Assembly: GCA_002319915.1 (NCBI GenBank)
Contig: DCFQ01000085.1
Coordinates: 13,877-67,059 of the forward strand
Source of the DNA: Bacteroidales bacterium UBA1800
Lineage (GTDB): Bacteria > Bacteroidota > Bacteroidia > Bacteroidales > VadinHA17
Direction: 5' to 3'
DNA length: 53,183 nucleotides
Below are positions 16,749-25,603 of this stretch, in pieces. Each line of letters opens with the position of its first letter. Position 1 is the first letter of the stretch. A program made the position numbers and the translations under genes. The notes beneath the pieces were generated by a model. It saw only the letters and a list, made by a program, of their open reading frames with translations. It did not search any database and was not told the DNA's origin.

Positions 16749-17505
16749 TTCCGTTATTGTTAACCTCTTTCTTTATCCAGTCGTAACCCTTCGCCTCGAG
16801 CTCCAGCGCCAGCTCCTTTCCGGATGTCTTGACAATGCGGCCGTCGTAAAGCACGTGAACGATATCAGGGACGATGAAATCGAGCAGTCTCTGGTAGTGC
16901 GTGATGACGATTGCTGAAGTGTCGGGACGCTTGATCCTGTTGACACCATTGGCAACTATCCTGAGGGCATCGATATCGAGGCCGGAATCCGTTTCATCGA
17001 GAATTGCAAGCTTCGGTTCGAGCATCGCCATCTGGAAGATCTCGTTCTTCTTCTTCTCGCCTCCCGAAAAGCCTTCATTCACAGACCTGTTGGCCAGCTT
17101 CGAATCGATCTCCACAAGCTCCTTCTTCTCGCGCATCAGCTTAAGGAAATCGGAAGCCGACAAGGGTTCGAGCCCCTTGTGCTTGCGGTGTTCATTCACA
17201 GCGGTTTTCATGAAATTCACCATGCTCACACCTGGTATCTCGATCGGGTACTGAAACCCGAGGAAAATCCCTTCCTTTGAGCGGTCCTCGGGAGACATCG
17301 CGAGAAGGTCCTCCCCGAAATAAGTTACGGTACCTTCGAGGACTTCCACAAAGCTTCTGCCGGCAAGTACAGCGGCGAGAGTGCTTTTCCCCGAGCCATT
17401 GGGTCCCATGATGGCATGGATCTCCCCTGGTTTCACCTCGAGACTGATTCCCTTGAGTATGACTTTCCCGTTGATGGCGGCTTTTAAATCTTTGATTATA
17501 AGCAT
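16732..17505 (-). CDS. sufC: Fe-S cluster assembly ATPase SufC
   Basis: SufC is the ABC-type ATPase of the SufBC2D complex in the cytosol. It shows Walker A GPNGSGKST, the SufC-type signature FSGGEKKKNE, and Walker B LAILDETDSGLDIDAL. I chose the ATG at 17505 (MLIIKDLKAAINGKVILKG), giving 257 residues. A longer frame up to 17679 adds 58 basic, unlike residues and would run deep into sufB, so it is a reading-frame shadow. The gap to sufB is 26 nt. Confidence 0.96.
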   Translation of the reverse strand: MLIIKDLKAAINGKVILKGISLEVKPGEIHAIMGPNGSGKSTLAAVLAGRSFVEVLEGTVTYFGEDLLAMSPEDRSKEGIFLGFQYPIEIPGVSMVNFMKTAVNEHRKHKGLEPLSASDFLKLMREKKELVEIDSKLANRSVNEGFSGGEKKKNEIFQMAMLEPKLAILDETDSGLDIDALRIVANGVNRIKRPDTSAIVITHYQRLLDFIVPDIVHVLYDGRIVKTSGKELALELEAKGYDWIKKEVNNNGNGAKI

Positions 17506-17531
17506 ATCAGAATATATAGTATCGTTAATTA

Positions 17532-18980
17532 CTAACCCACGCTTCCTTCGAGGCTTATCTGCAGGAGCTTCTGCGCCTCGACGGCGAATTCCATCGGCAG
17601 CTTGTTTATCACTTCCCTTGCATACCCGTTCACGATCAGCCCCACGGCATCCTCGGTCGAGATCCCCCTCTGGTTGCAATAGAATATCTGGTCCTCCCCG
17701 ATCTTCGAGGTTGTCGCCTCATGCTCGACCACGGCGCTCTGGTTGTCGACCTCGATGTATGGGAATGTGTGCGCCCCGCATTTATCTCCCATCAGGAGCG
17801 AATCGCACTGCGAGAAGTTCCTCGCATTGGTTGCATTCTTTACCACCCTGACAAGGCCCCTGTAGCTGTTCTGCCCATGGCCTGCCGAAATTCCTTTCGA
17901 AACAATCGTGCTCCTCGTATTCTTCCCGAGATGGATCATCTTTGTGCCTGTGTCAGCCTGCTGGTAGTTGTTTGTCACAGCTACGGAATAAAATTCACCG
18001 ACCGAATTGTCTCCCCTGAGGATGCATGACGGGTATTTCCAGGTGATTGCCGAACCGGTTTCGATCTGTGTCCAGGAGATCTTCGAGTTGTCGCCTCTGC
18101 ATATTCCGCGCTTGGTCACGAAGTTGAATATACCTCCCTTCCCATCCTTGTCACCGGGGTACCAGTTCTGGACAGTCGAGTACTTCACTTCGGCATTGGC
18201 CTCGGAAATAATCTCGACAACAGCTGCATGAAGCTGGTTCTCATCGCGCATCGGGGCAGTGCACCCTTCAAGGTAGCTGACATAGCTCTCCTCATCCGCT
18301 ACAAGCAGAGTGCGTTCAAACTGACCTGTACTTGCCGCATTTATCCTGAAGTAGGTCGATAGCTCCATGGGGCATCTCACCCCTTTCGGGATGTAGCAGA
18401 AGGAGCCGTCGCTGAATACTGCAGAGTTGAGCGTTGCGAAAAAATTGTCGGTATGGGGGACCACTGTTCCCAGGTACCTTCTTACAAGCTCCGGGTATTC
18501 CCTGACGGCTTCGCTGAAAGAGCAGAAAATAATGCCCATCTCGGCCAGGGCCTCCCTGAATGTGGTCTTTACCGAAACGCTGTCCATCACTGCATCGACG
18601 GCAACCCCGGCCAGGTGCTTCTGTTCCTCGAGCGGGATGCCAAGCTTGTCAAATGTTTTTTTCAGTTCAGGATCGATTTCGTCGATTGAGCCGGGGGAAA
18701 CCTTCTGCCGTGGAGCAGCATAGTAAATAATGTCCTGGTAGTCAATGGAAGGTATTGTAAGATTGGGCCACCGCGGCATTTTAAGGGTCAGCCAGTGACG
18801 GTATGCCCTGAGGCGGAATTCGAGGAGCCATTCAGGCTCATTTTTCTTCCCCGAGATGAGCCGGATAACATCCTCGTCGAGTCCCTTCCGGATCCGCTCA
18901 GTCTCAATATCTGAATAGAACCCGTATTTATATTCCCCCGAGGTAACATCCCTGATGATTTTTTCGTGATCCTTTGCCAT
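17532..18980 (-). CDS. sufB: Fe-S cluster assembly protein SufB
   Basis: SufB is the main scaffold on which the nascent cluster is assembled. The 482 residues begin MAKDHEKIIRDVTSGEYKYGF and contain FSEAVREYPELVRRYLG, FCYIPKGVRCPMELSTYFRINA, YLEGCTAPM (a conserved Cys), and the C-terminal HEATTSKIGEDQIFYCNQRGI. These match SufB and separate it from SufD. It is the first gene of the minus-strand suf operon. The 467-nt region upstream carries a TATTTTTG box at 19053-19060. I see no recognisable IscR-type or Fur-type operator. Confidence 0.97.
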   Translation of the reverse strand: MAKDHEKIIRDVTSGEYKYGFYSDIETERIRKGLDEDVIRLISGKKNEPEWLLEFRLRAYRHWLTLKMPRWPNLTIPSIDYQDIIYYAAPRQKVSPGSIDEIDPELKKTFDKLGIPLEEQKHLAGVAVDAVMDSVSVKTTFREALAEMGIIFCSFSEAVREYPELVRRYLGTVVPHTDNFFATLNSAVFSDGSFCYIPKGVRCPMELSTYFRINAASTGQFERTLLVADEESYVSYLEGCTAPMRDENQLHAAVVEIISEANAEVKYSTVQNWYPGDKDGKGGIFNFVTKRGICRGDNSKISWTQIETGSAITWKYPSCILRGDNSVGEFYSVAVTNNYQQADTGTKMIHLGKNTRSTIVSKGISAGHGQNSYRGLVRVVKNATNARNFSQCDSLLMGDKCGAHTFPYIEVDNQSAVVEHEATTSKIGEDQIFYCNQRGISTEDAVGLIVNGYAREVINKLPMEFAVEAQKLLQISLEGSVG

Positions 18981-19052
18981 CTATGCCTTATCATGTCCGA
19001 ACCACTCAATAAAAATGCAGTTCGTTAATTATATTTAATCTAAATAAACACG

Positions 19053-19060
19053 CAAAAATA
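19053..19060 (-). promoter_or_regulatory. Candidate -7 box TATTTTTG for the suf operon
   Basis: The minus strand reads TATTTTTG, matching TAnnTTTG, 73 nt before the sufB ATG. No clear -33 TTTG lies at the expected distance, so this call rests on the -7 element alone. Confidence 0.35.
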
Positions 19061-19175
19061 TAAAAAATCCGAAAACCCGCAGCAGTGAAAATGGATTAAA
19101 TATTATGTCAGCAGTATCCGATTGAATATCTGCAGGCTTATTTTGAGATCTTCAGCTTCATTGATGCTGTATCAA

Positions 19176-19240
19176 AAGTCCCTTGTTTATCTTTGTGATC
19201 CCGATAGCTATCGGGACCTTAGTGAGCCTTGGTGGTAAAA
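19176..19240 (-). repeat. 65-bp dispersed repeat, copy 2, with central palindrome
   Basis: Reverse complement of this segment aligns end to end with 6961-7025. The central 18-bp palindrome (19199-19216) and the following TCACAAAG are identical in both copies, and the arms differ at scattered positions. It lies between sufB and the antiporter gene. The arms resemble degenerate CACAAAGG-type short repeats. Confidence 0.75.
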
Positions 19241-19300
19241 TTTAATTGTCTGAGCCCTGCCTACAGCTAGTGTTGAATTACACGGCAGGCATGCATAAAG

Positions 19301-19319
19301 TCCCGATAGCTCCCGATAG
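19301..19319. repeat. Direct repeat TCCCGATAGC-TCCCGATAG
   Basis: Two copies of TCCCGATAG in direct orientation separated by one base, followed by a T-run. It looks like the 18-bp palindrome with its second half replaced by another left half, so it cannot form the same stem. It is 60 bp from a full copy of the repeat. Confidence 0.6.
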
Positions 19320-19447
19320 TTTTTTGAACAGGAAACAAGCTTCATTTGCAGCCGTTGGATAATCCCTGGCCGGCATGGCAGCTTGTAACCGAAATATTTT
19401 TAAATTAGCCGGTCTTTTATAAATAGTTATTGTCACCTGATCTTCAT

Positions 19448-20872
19448 ATGTTCCCTATCTCCCCGTTCATAAAAAGAAACAGCAGGAAGGTTGTACTCCT
19501 TGCTTCCATATTATTATCACCTGTAAGCCTGCTTGCGGCCGACGGAACCGCCCCGATGATCGGGCCGGTCAGGATCGAATTCATAATATTCGGGCTGATC
19601 CTTCTGGGTGTTGCACTGTTCCACAAGCATACCTTTTGGGTGGCCGTGACCGGCCTTACAGTACTCCTTATTTTCAAGCTCGCATTTGTCCACGGGTTTG
19701 ACCTTTCACATCACTTATTCGGCACCACGCCAATGGCCGATCAGCTGATGGACAAGAGCCTGCGCCAGGGCGAGTGGGGGATAATCCTGAACCTCCTCGG
19801 GTTGCTGCTCGGGTTTGCGATATTATCCAAGATCTTTGAGGATTCTGGTGTTCCGGATATCCTGCCCAGGTTCCTTCCTGACGACTGGAAGGGGCCGTTC
19901 CTGCTGCTGATCTTTGTATTTATCCTTTCCTCATTCCTCGATAACATTGCCGCCGCCCTAATTGGGGGGGCCATTGCCATAGTCGTTTTCAAGAACAGGG
20001 TCCACATCGGATACATCGCTGCGCTTGTTGCTGCGAGCAATGCCGGCGGCTCGGGGAGCGTGGTCGGCGACACGACGACCACTATGATGTGGATCGATGG
20101 CGTGGGCGCCTTTAACGTGCTCCATGCTTATGTTGCAGCGGGGGCAGCCTTGTTGTTCTTTTCCTGGTTTGCGGCACATCAGCAGGATAAGTATCAGCCT
20201 ATACAGAAGGAGGCTACGCCTGACGCAAGGATTGACTGGCTGAAAATTTTGAATGTCGCTCTTATCCTCCTCGGAGCAATAGTTTCCAACATACTTTACG
20301 ATATGCCGGCCCTCGGGGTCTGGGCAGCAATATTGATTGGATGGATATGGAGGCCTGTTCCCTGGAGAGAGGTTCCGGGGGCCATAAAAGGTACCATATT
20401 CCTTCTTTGCCTTGTAACATGCGCTTCGCTCATGCCGGTTGAAGAGCTGCCGAATGCCTCCGTCGGCACTGCTTTTGCCCTCGGGGTTCTCTCTTCCGTA
20501 TTCGATAACATCCCATTGACAAAGCTCTGCCTCGACCAGGGGTATTATGACTGGGGCATGCTGGCTTACACAGTAGGATTCGGCGGATCCATGATCTGGT
20601 TCGGATCTTCAGCAGGGGTAGCCATTACCAACAAATTCCCGGATGCACGCGACGTGTTTGCCTGGGTAAGGAACGGCTGGCATATCGCCGCAGCATATGT
20701 GATTGGATTTCTTGCCCTTTACCTTCTCCTTGGCTGGGAACCCGCCGATAACAAGGAACATAAAATAAAGGACCGCCCTGTACCGGTCAGTTCGGTGAAC
20801 ATAGGAAAAAGATCGCTGGTCGGTCAGCCCTCCGTTAGCTATTATTCAATCCCGGAATCGATAAAGCCCTAA
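19448..20872 (+). CDS. NhaD-like / citrate-family sodium:proton antiporter
   Basis: A multi-span inner-membrane transporter of the ion-transporter superfamily. I chose the ATG at 19448; an in-frame TTG at 19430 adds six residues. The key repeated motifs are present: ILSSFLDNIAAALIGGAIA and AASNAGGSGSVVGDTTTTMMW in the first half, and SSVFDNIPLTKL with GFGGSMIWFGSSAGVA in the second. These DN-containing re-entrant motifs are shared by NhaD and related Na+/H+ antiporters. About 474 residues and roughly 11-12 hydrophobic segments fit. The C-terminal 45 residues are polar and probably cytosolic. A second, different NhaD-like gene lies at 28079. Confidence 0.85.
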   Translation: MFPISPFIKRNSRKVVLLASILLSPVSLLAADGTAPMIGPVRIEFIIFGLILLGVALFHKHTFWVAVTGLTVLLIFKLAFVHGFDLSHHLFGTTPMADQLMDKSLRQGEWGIILNLLGLLLGFAILSKIFEDSGVPDILPRFLPDDWKGPFLLLIFVFILSSFLDNIAAALIGGAIAIVVFKNRVHIGYIAALVAASNAGGSGSVVGDTTTTMMWIDGVGAFNVLHAYVAAGAALLFFSWFAAHQQDKYQPIQKEATPDARIDWLKILNVALILLGAIVSNILYDMPALGVWAAILIGWIWRPVPWREVPGAIKGTIFLLCLVTCASLMPVEELPNASVGTAFALGVLSSVFDNIPLTKLCLDQGYYDWGMLAYTVGFGGSMIWFGSSAGVAITNKFPDARDVFAWVRNGWHIAAAYVIGFLALYLLLGWEPADNKEHKIKDRPVPVSSVNIGKRSLVGQPSVSYYSIPESIKP

Positions 20873-21003
20873 GCTGTCCCCCGCGGTTCCGACCATCCCG
20901 TTACCTCATCCAGCTCCTGGAAATTCTGACCGAAAAGAAAGTCTGCCGGTTCAAGGATTTCCATGCTTCCAGCCAGCCACTGCCGAACACCGGCTGCCAG
21001 CAC
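20869..21003 (-). other. Short open frame of coding-like composition, possible gene remnant
   Basis: On the minus strand an open frame from GTG 21003 (ATG at 20964) to TAG 20869 would encode up to 44 residues, including MEILEPADFLFGQNFQELDE. Base use in codons looks protein-like, but there is no recognisable family, no promoter, and it overlaps the stop codon of the antiporter gene. The rest of the gap to 21116 shows nothing more. It may be a decayed gene end or chance. Confidence 0.2.
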
Positions 21004-21116
21004 TTTCAGTCCGTCTTGTTAAAGTCCGGCCTAAACAAAAAACACAATCTTTTGTTGCCATAAATAGGGTCATACAGTTGACAATATTATTCCAGGAGGT
21101 TTTAATTTCATAAAAC

Positions 21117-21335
21117 ATGCATAATATGTATCACTATTGGGGAATGGGCTGGGGCTGGCTGATAGGGTTGGCAGTGCTGGTTGCCATTATACTGCTGATC
21201 ATCAGGGTGGCCAACCAACCGGGAAATACCGGGCGCCCGGGCAAATCAGCTCTTGACATTTTAAAAGAAAGGTATGCCCGCGGTGAGATAAGCAAGGATG
21301 AATTTGAAGAAAAGAAGAAAGGTATCCAGGATTGA
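21117..21335 (+). CDS. Small membrane protein with SHOCT domain
   Basis: The 72-residue protein has an N-terminal transmembrane helix (GWLIGLAVLVAIILLIIRVA, about residues 13-32) and a C-terminal SHOCT domain (SALDILKERYARGEISKDEFEEKKKGI). SHOCT is a short oligomerisation domain found at protein ends. It lies 5 nt before the MscS ATG, so the two are very likely co-translated, and it may tether or modulate that channel; this is inference. An AGGAGG at 21094-21099 lies 17 nt upstream of the start, rather far to serve as a Shine-Dalgarno. A second ATG at 21126 is possible. Confidence 0.85.
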   Translation: MHNMYHYWGMGWGWLIGLAVLVAIILLIIRVANQPGNTGRPGKSALDILKERYARGEISKDEFEEKKKGIQD

Positions 21336-21340
21336 TTTCC

Positions 21341-22195
21341 ATGAATGAGATAACTTCCAGCTTTACTGCAACAGTTGAACCATGGCTTTTATCGCACGGA
21401 ATAAGAATCCTTGCCATTGCAGCTGCATCCCTGGTACTTTACAAAGTATCAAGGACCCTTATATCAAAGGCCATAAACATCACTGTTGTGTCGGACAGGC
21501 ATGTTTCTGAAGTTGCCGAAAGGAAAAGGAAAGATACGCTTACAAAGATTCTGGCACTTACTGTCCGTATTGTAATAGTAGTTCTGGGCACATTGATGAT
21601 ATTGCAGGAGTTTGGAGTCGCAATCACCACACTGCTTGCGGGTGCCGGCATTGTTGGCATTGCTGTGGGATTCGGTGGTCAGTACCTCGTCAGGGATCTT
21701 ATTTCCGGGTTCTTCCTTATTCTTGAAAACCAATACAGGATTGGAGATGTGGTCAGTTTCGACGGCACCTCGGGGCTGGTGGAGGATATAAGTCTGCGAA
21801 TCACAACCCTCAGGGATCTCGATGGTACCGTTCATCATATCCCGCACGGGCAGATTGGTAAGGTTTCCAACCTTTCCAAGTATTATGCCCGTGTAAATCT
21901 GAACATAGGGATTTCATACCAGGCAGAGCTTGAGCATGTAATTAAAGTAATTAATAATGTCGGGAAAGATCTTGCGGAAGATCCCCATTGGAAAGAAGAC
22001 ATAACCTCTCCCCCACAGTTCCTAAGAGTGGATGACTTTGCCGATTCTTCTGTCATAGTCAAGATCCTCGGAGAAACCAGGCCACTCAAACAATGGGATG
22101 TTACCGGAGAACTTCGCAAAAGGTTGAAAATTGCTTTTGACAGAGAAGGGATTGAAATCCCGTTCCCCCAAAGGGTTGTTCATCAGGCTCCCTGA
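21341..22195 (+). CDS. MscS-family mechanosensitive channel
   Basis: A small-conductance mechanosensitive channel that opens on membrane tension to release solutes after hypo-osmotic shock. From the ATG at 21341 the 284 residues have an N-terminal membrane helix, a second one (ILALTVRIVIVVLGTLMILQEFG), and the pore helix TM3 rich in Gly and Ala: AGAGIVGIAVGFGGQYLVRDLISGF. Next comes the beta domain (YRIGDVVSFDGTSGLVEDISLRITTLRDLDGTVHHIPHG) and the C-terminal alpha-beta domain. All MscS hallmarks are in order. It is coupled to the SHOCT gene. Confidence 0.93.
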   Translation: MNEITSSFTATVEPWLLSHGIRILAIAAASLVLYKVSRTLISKAINITVVSDRHVSEVAERKRKDTLTKILALTVRIVIVVLGTLMILQEFGVAITTLLAGAGIVGIAVGFGGQYLVRDLISGFFLILENQYRIGDVVSFDGTSGLVEDISLRITTLRDLDGTVHHIPHGQIGKVSNLSKYYARVNLNIGISYQAELEHVIKVINNVGKDLAEDPHWKEDITSPPQFLRVDDFADSSVIVKILGETRPLKQWDVTGELRKRLKIAFDREGIEIPFPQRVVHQAP

Positions 22196-22406
22196 TCTTA
22201 TTAATGTTGATGTTATCAATATATCATATTTCACCAGACTTATTTCTCGGAGGCTTTAGTACAAACTATTTTAGCAAAGCCTTTGGCAAAAATGTCAATT
22301 CAAAGAACCCAAAACAAATAACATTCCCTGTAAATTGAGGTATTGAGCCTGATTCAGGTATTTTTTGGTAATTTTATCATGAACTGGACATTACGGAAGA
22401 TCCCGG
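22196..22406. other. Intergenic region before the ClC gene
   Basis: 211 nt, AT-rich. I see a GGAAGA-type Shine-Dalgarno just before 22407 but no clear hairpin terminator, promoter match or open frame. Confidence 0.4.
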
Positions 22407-24230
22407 ATGAAAAGTTTGAAGGATATTGGTGCAAGACTTATCGGGTGGTTTTCAGGAATTCCAAAGGCCATTGCATACAGGTATAGATTGGAATTCAGAA
22501 GATTGATATATTTCCTGAGAACCTCAGATGCAAGTTATTTCCTCATTTTTTCTGTTATTGTGGGCCTGGGAGGTGGCTTTGGAGCGGTCATATTCCGGTG
22601 GATGATAGCGCAGTTCAGTCATCTCTTTTTTACCACAGGGGGAAATGCATTGAACTTCTTGGGGAAATACAGCGTCGTGCTGTTTCCCGCAGCAGGGGGG
22701 CTGATTGTCGGTCCGCTTATATATTACTTCGCCAGGGAGACAAAGGGACACGGTGTTCCGGAAGTGATGAGGGCAGTACTCGTCGAGGGAGGAAAGATCA
22801 GGCCCAGAGTGGCTGCTGTCAAGGCTTTTGCATCCTCAATATGCATTGGATCTGGGGGTTCGGCAGGCCGGGAAGGCCCTATCATTCAGATCGGATCTGC
22901 GCTTGGGTCAGCCCTGGGTCAGGTTTTCAAGCTTACTGAAGAAAAGACCAAGACTCTTGTTGGCTGCGGAGCAGCAGCAGGTATAGCCGCCACATTCAAT
23001 GCCCCGCTGGGAGGTATTTTTTTCGCCCTTGAGGTTATCCTCAGGGAATATGGCCTCAGAAATTTCTCTTCGGTTGTTCTGTCGTCGGTAACAGCTACAG
23101 TGATTTCACGATCCTTCCTCGGAAACTATCCTGCCTTCCGCACTCCTCCTTTCCAGTTGTATCAGGTTTCGGATTTTCTTTACTACCTGGTGCTTGGTCT
23201 TTTTGCGGCAGCTATGGCCTGGATTTTCATTAAGCTGCTTTACAAAAGCGAAGATATCTTTGATGGGCTCAAGATGCCCGAGTATTTTAAACCGGTTCTG
23301 GGAGGATTGGGGGTCGGTATCGTCGGGATCTATTTTCCTCAGATATTCGGAGTCGGGTATGAAACAATCCAATCGTCAATTAACGGACAACCAATCCTTT
23401 GGATCACAGCAGCCCTGGTCCTCCTTAAAATTGTCGCGACATCTCTGACTTTGGGATCGGGCGGATCGGGAGGGGTATTTGCTCCTTCGCTTTTTATTGG
23501 TGCGATGCTTGGGGAAGCATTTGGGATAGTTGCCCACAGGATTATACCTTCGACCATAATCCCGCCCGGAGCATTTGCACTTGTCGGTATGGCATCGGTT
23601 TTCGCCGGAGTCTCCCAGGCACCTATTTCAGCCATACTGCTCCTTTTCGAAATGACCGGGAATTACCAGATCCTTCCTCCTCTCATGATAACCTGTATAA
23701 TTTCAGCCCTGGCTATACGAAGAATATCAAGGTATTCAATTTATACTTTAAAGCTCGTACGTAAAGGTGTCGACATAGAAAAGTTTAAATATGGAGATCT
23801 CATGGAAAGCACCCCAGTTTCGGAAGCGATGATAACCAATATAATTTCTGTACTCCAGACTTATAGTGTAACCAGGGTTGGACTGATGATCAAGAATACC
23901 AATCACAGGGGATTTCCTGTAACCGATGAAGAAGGATCGTTGGTTGGCATTATTACGAGGCAGGATATCAATCACGCTCTCGAAAAAGGGAACGGAGTAT
24001 CGGAGATCAGCAGCATCATGACCAGGGATCTGCTGGTATGCTATCCCGATGAAAGCCTCAGAAGTGCGCTGCATAAAATGGCAAGCCGGAATGTAGGTCG
24101 CCTGCCAGTCGTTGAAAGGAAGAATGTAACACATATGGTCGGAATCCTGACCAGGAAAAGCCTTATTACCGCTTACAGCAAGGCACTGGACATGAGAAAA
24201 ACATTCCAGGAAATGAAATCTGATGCTTGA
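22407..24230 (+). CDS. ClC-family chloride channel/transporter with CBS domains
   Basis: A 607-residue ClC protein. The membrane part (about residues 40-440) shows the ion-path motif GSGGSAGREGP (148-158, gating Glu at 156), KGHGVPEVM for the usual GSGIP segment, FNAPLGGIFFALEVIL, and GSGGSGGVFAPSLF. A pair of CBS domains follows (about 460-600: MITNIISVLQTYSVTRVGLMI..., RDLLVCYPDESLRSALHKMASRNVGRLPV), which usually bind adenine nucleotides. The internal proton-glutamate position of Cl-/H+ antiporters appears to be Val (ALEV instead of IIEE). This may favour channel-like or differently coupled transport, but other residues can substitute. It converges on the histidine kinase gene with 2 nt between stops. 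Confidence 0.94.
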   Translation: MKSLKDIGARLIGWFSGIPKAIAYRYRLEFRRLIYFLRTSDASYFLIFSVIVGLGGGFGAVIFRWMIAQFSHLFFTTGGNALNFLGKYSVVLFPAAGGLIVGPLIYYFARETKGHGVPEVMRAVLVEGGKIRPRVAAVKAFASSICIGSGGSAGREGPIIQIGSALGSALGQVFKLTEEKTKTLVGCGAAAGIAATFNAPLGGIFFALEVILREYGLRNFSSVVLSSVTATVISRSFLGNYPAFRTPPFQLYQVSDFLYYLVLGLFAAAMAWIFIKLLYKSEDIFDGLKMPEYFKPVLGGLGVGIVGIYFPQIFGVGYETIQSSINGQPILWITAALVLLKIVATSLTLGSGGSGGVFAPSLFIGAMLGEAFGIVAHRIIPSTIIPPGAFALVGMASVFAGVSQAPISAILLLFEMTGNYQILPPLMITCIISALAIRRISRYSIYTLKLVRKGVDIEKFKYGDLMESTPVSEAMITNIISVLQTYSVTRVGLMIKNTNHRGFPVTDEEGSLVGIITRQDINHALEKGNGVSEISSIMTRDLLVCYPDESLRSALHKMASRNVGRLPVVERKNVTHMVGILTRKSLITAYSKALDMRKTFQEMKSDA

Positions 24231-24232
24231 TT

Positions 24233-25600
24233 CTAAAGGCCCTCATCCTTTTCAGCCTTTCGGAAAGTAAATTTAAACCGGGTTCCCTGATTCTCTGTAC
24301 TCTCCACCTCCTGCACCACCCCGTGAAGCTCCATTATCTTTGTCACAAGAGATAATCCGATCCCAAATCCGCCTATGTACTTTGCATTTGAAGCCCTGCT
24401 GAAAGGCTGAAAGATATTCTCCAGTTCCCGGGCAGGAATTCCGATTCCTTTGTCTGAAATTATTATGGTAACATTCTGGGCGGTGAATGAGAACTCAACA
24501 TCAATATCACCATCTGAAAATTTGCATGAATTGTCAATAATATTCCTGAATGCAATTTCCAGCAAGCCGGAATTCCCTTTTACCATGAGGTCTTCATCAC
24601 TTTCCGGATACCGTATTCTTGGGATTATCTTCCGCTCCGGAAAATTGATCTTTACCTGGCGTATTGAATTGAACAAGGCTTCGTCAATCCTCACTCTTGA
24701 AAACATAATATTGACATCCTTATTGACCTGGGCAAGTTCAAGAAGACTGGTAAGCATGGAATTGATTTTCTTCAGATCACCGATCAGGCTCTCAACATAT
24801 TTTGCATATTCTTCTTTGCCAATATCATGGGTCAGAAAATAGTCGCCTTCTGCAATCATGACCGACAACGGGGTTCTCAGTTCATGGGAGGCATTGGATA
24901 CGAAATCTTCCTGGTTCCTAAAGGCTATCTCCAGGTTTTTCAGCATGTCGTTGAATGTAATTGCAAGACTGGCAATCTCGTCTTTCCCGTTGCCTTCATC
25001 AAGCCTGCTGCCAAGCTTTTCCGAATTGATCCCCTTTACGCTTTTGATAATGTCGGATATCGGTTTGATTGCCCTGTTGGAGAAGAAATATGCAGTTGCC
25101 ACTGAAAGCCATATGCTGAACAGGATGCTCCAAAGCAGTATCTCCCTGAGCTCAGTAAGGTTTTCATGTCGCGACCGGTCAAAAGCCAGCTCAAAAACAT
25201 TGAATGAACGATTCCTGAAATAGTGCCGGAAAAAGACGCCATCCTTTTCAGAGATCGAGAAGAAACTTACCCCGGTTTTATTTGCATAAGCCCTCATGGC
25301 TTTGTTTGAGAGATAGTTAACATTATTGGTATAGACCGGATTAAAAGCCGAATCGGTCATGGCTATTTCTTCTTTTTCAAGCGATACGGTCGATTGATGG
25401 ATTTTTTTGAGAAGGGATGAATCGACCTCGGATACGTTGATCAGTAAAATTGCATTATTTCTTGCCCTTTCGTAAAGGTTTTCCCTGAATTTGCCAACCT
25501 GGCTGGTATATGAGAAATAATAAACCAGCAGTGAAAAGAATAGCAGGATTCCGGCTGCTATGACAGTAAACTGAAGGGATAATTTTGTTTTGATTTTCAT
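24233..25600 (-). CDS. Sensor histidine kinase
   Basis: A 455-residue HK of the classical type. Two transmembrane helices (about 9-30 and 151-172) flank a 120-residue periplasmic sensor of unknown ligand. A HAMP domain follows (NRAIKPISDIIKSVKGINSEKLGSRL), then the H-box ASHELRTPLSVMI (His239), N-box IDNSCKF, G1 box DKGIGIP and G2 box IGGFGIGLSLV. It lies 3 nt after the response regulator gene. The pair sits among osmotic and ion genes, so an envelope or osmotic signal is plausible but not shown. Confidence 0.95.
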   Translation of the reverse strand: MKIKTKLSLQFTVIAAGILLFFSLLVYYFSYTSQVGKFRENLYERARNNAILLINVSEVDSSLLKKIHQSTVSLEKEEIAMTDSAFNPVYTNNVNYLSNKAMRAYANKTGVSFFSISEKDGVFFRHYFRNRSFNVFELAFDRSRHENLTELREILLWSILFSIWLSVATAYFFSNRAIKPISDIIKSVKGINSEKLGSRLDEGNGKDEIASLAITFNDMLKNLEIAFRNQEDFVSNASHELRTPLSVMIAEGDYFLTHDIGKEEYAKYVESLIGDLKKINSMLTSLLELAQVNKDVNIMFSRVRIDEALFNSIRQVKINFPERKIIPRIRYPESDEDLMVKGNSGLLEIAFRNIIDNSCKFSDGDIDVEFSFTAQNVTIIISDKGIGIPARELENIFQPFSRASNAKYIGGFGIGLSLVTKIMELHGVVQEVESTENQGTRFKFTFRKAEKDEGL

Positions 25601-25603
25601 AAG

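Larger units (their letters stand above)
18981..19447. other. Divergent intergenic region, 467 nt, with repeats
   Basis: This is the region between sufB (minus) and the antiporter gene (plus). It contains the sufB promoter candidate, the second copy of the 65-bp repeat (19176-19240) and a TCCCGATAG direct repeat (19301-19319). No open frame of convincing length or codon use is visible. Confidence 0.6.

Noticed and set aside
17506..17679. N-terminal extension of sufC
   Set aside because: The 58 added residues are basic and low in hydrophobics, unlike SufC, and lie inside sufB.
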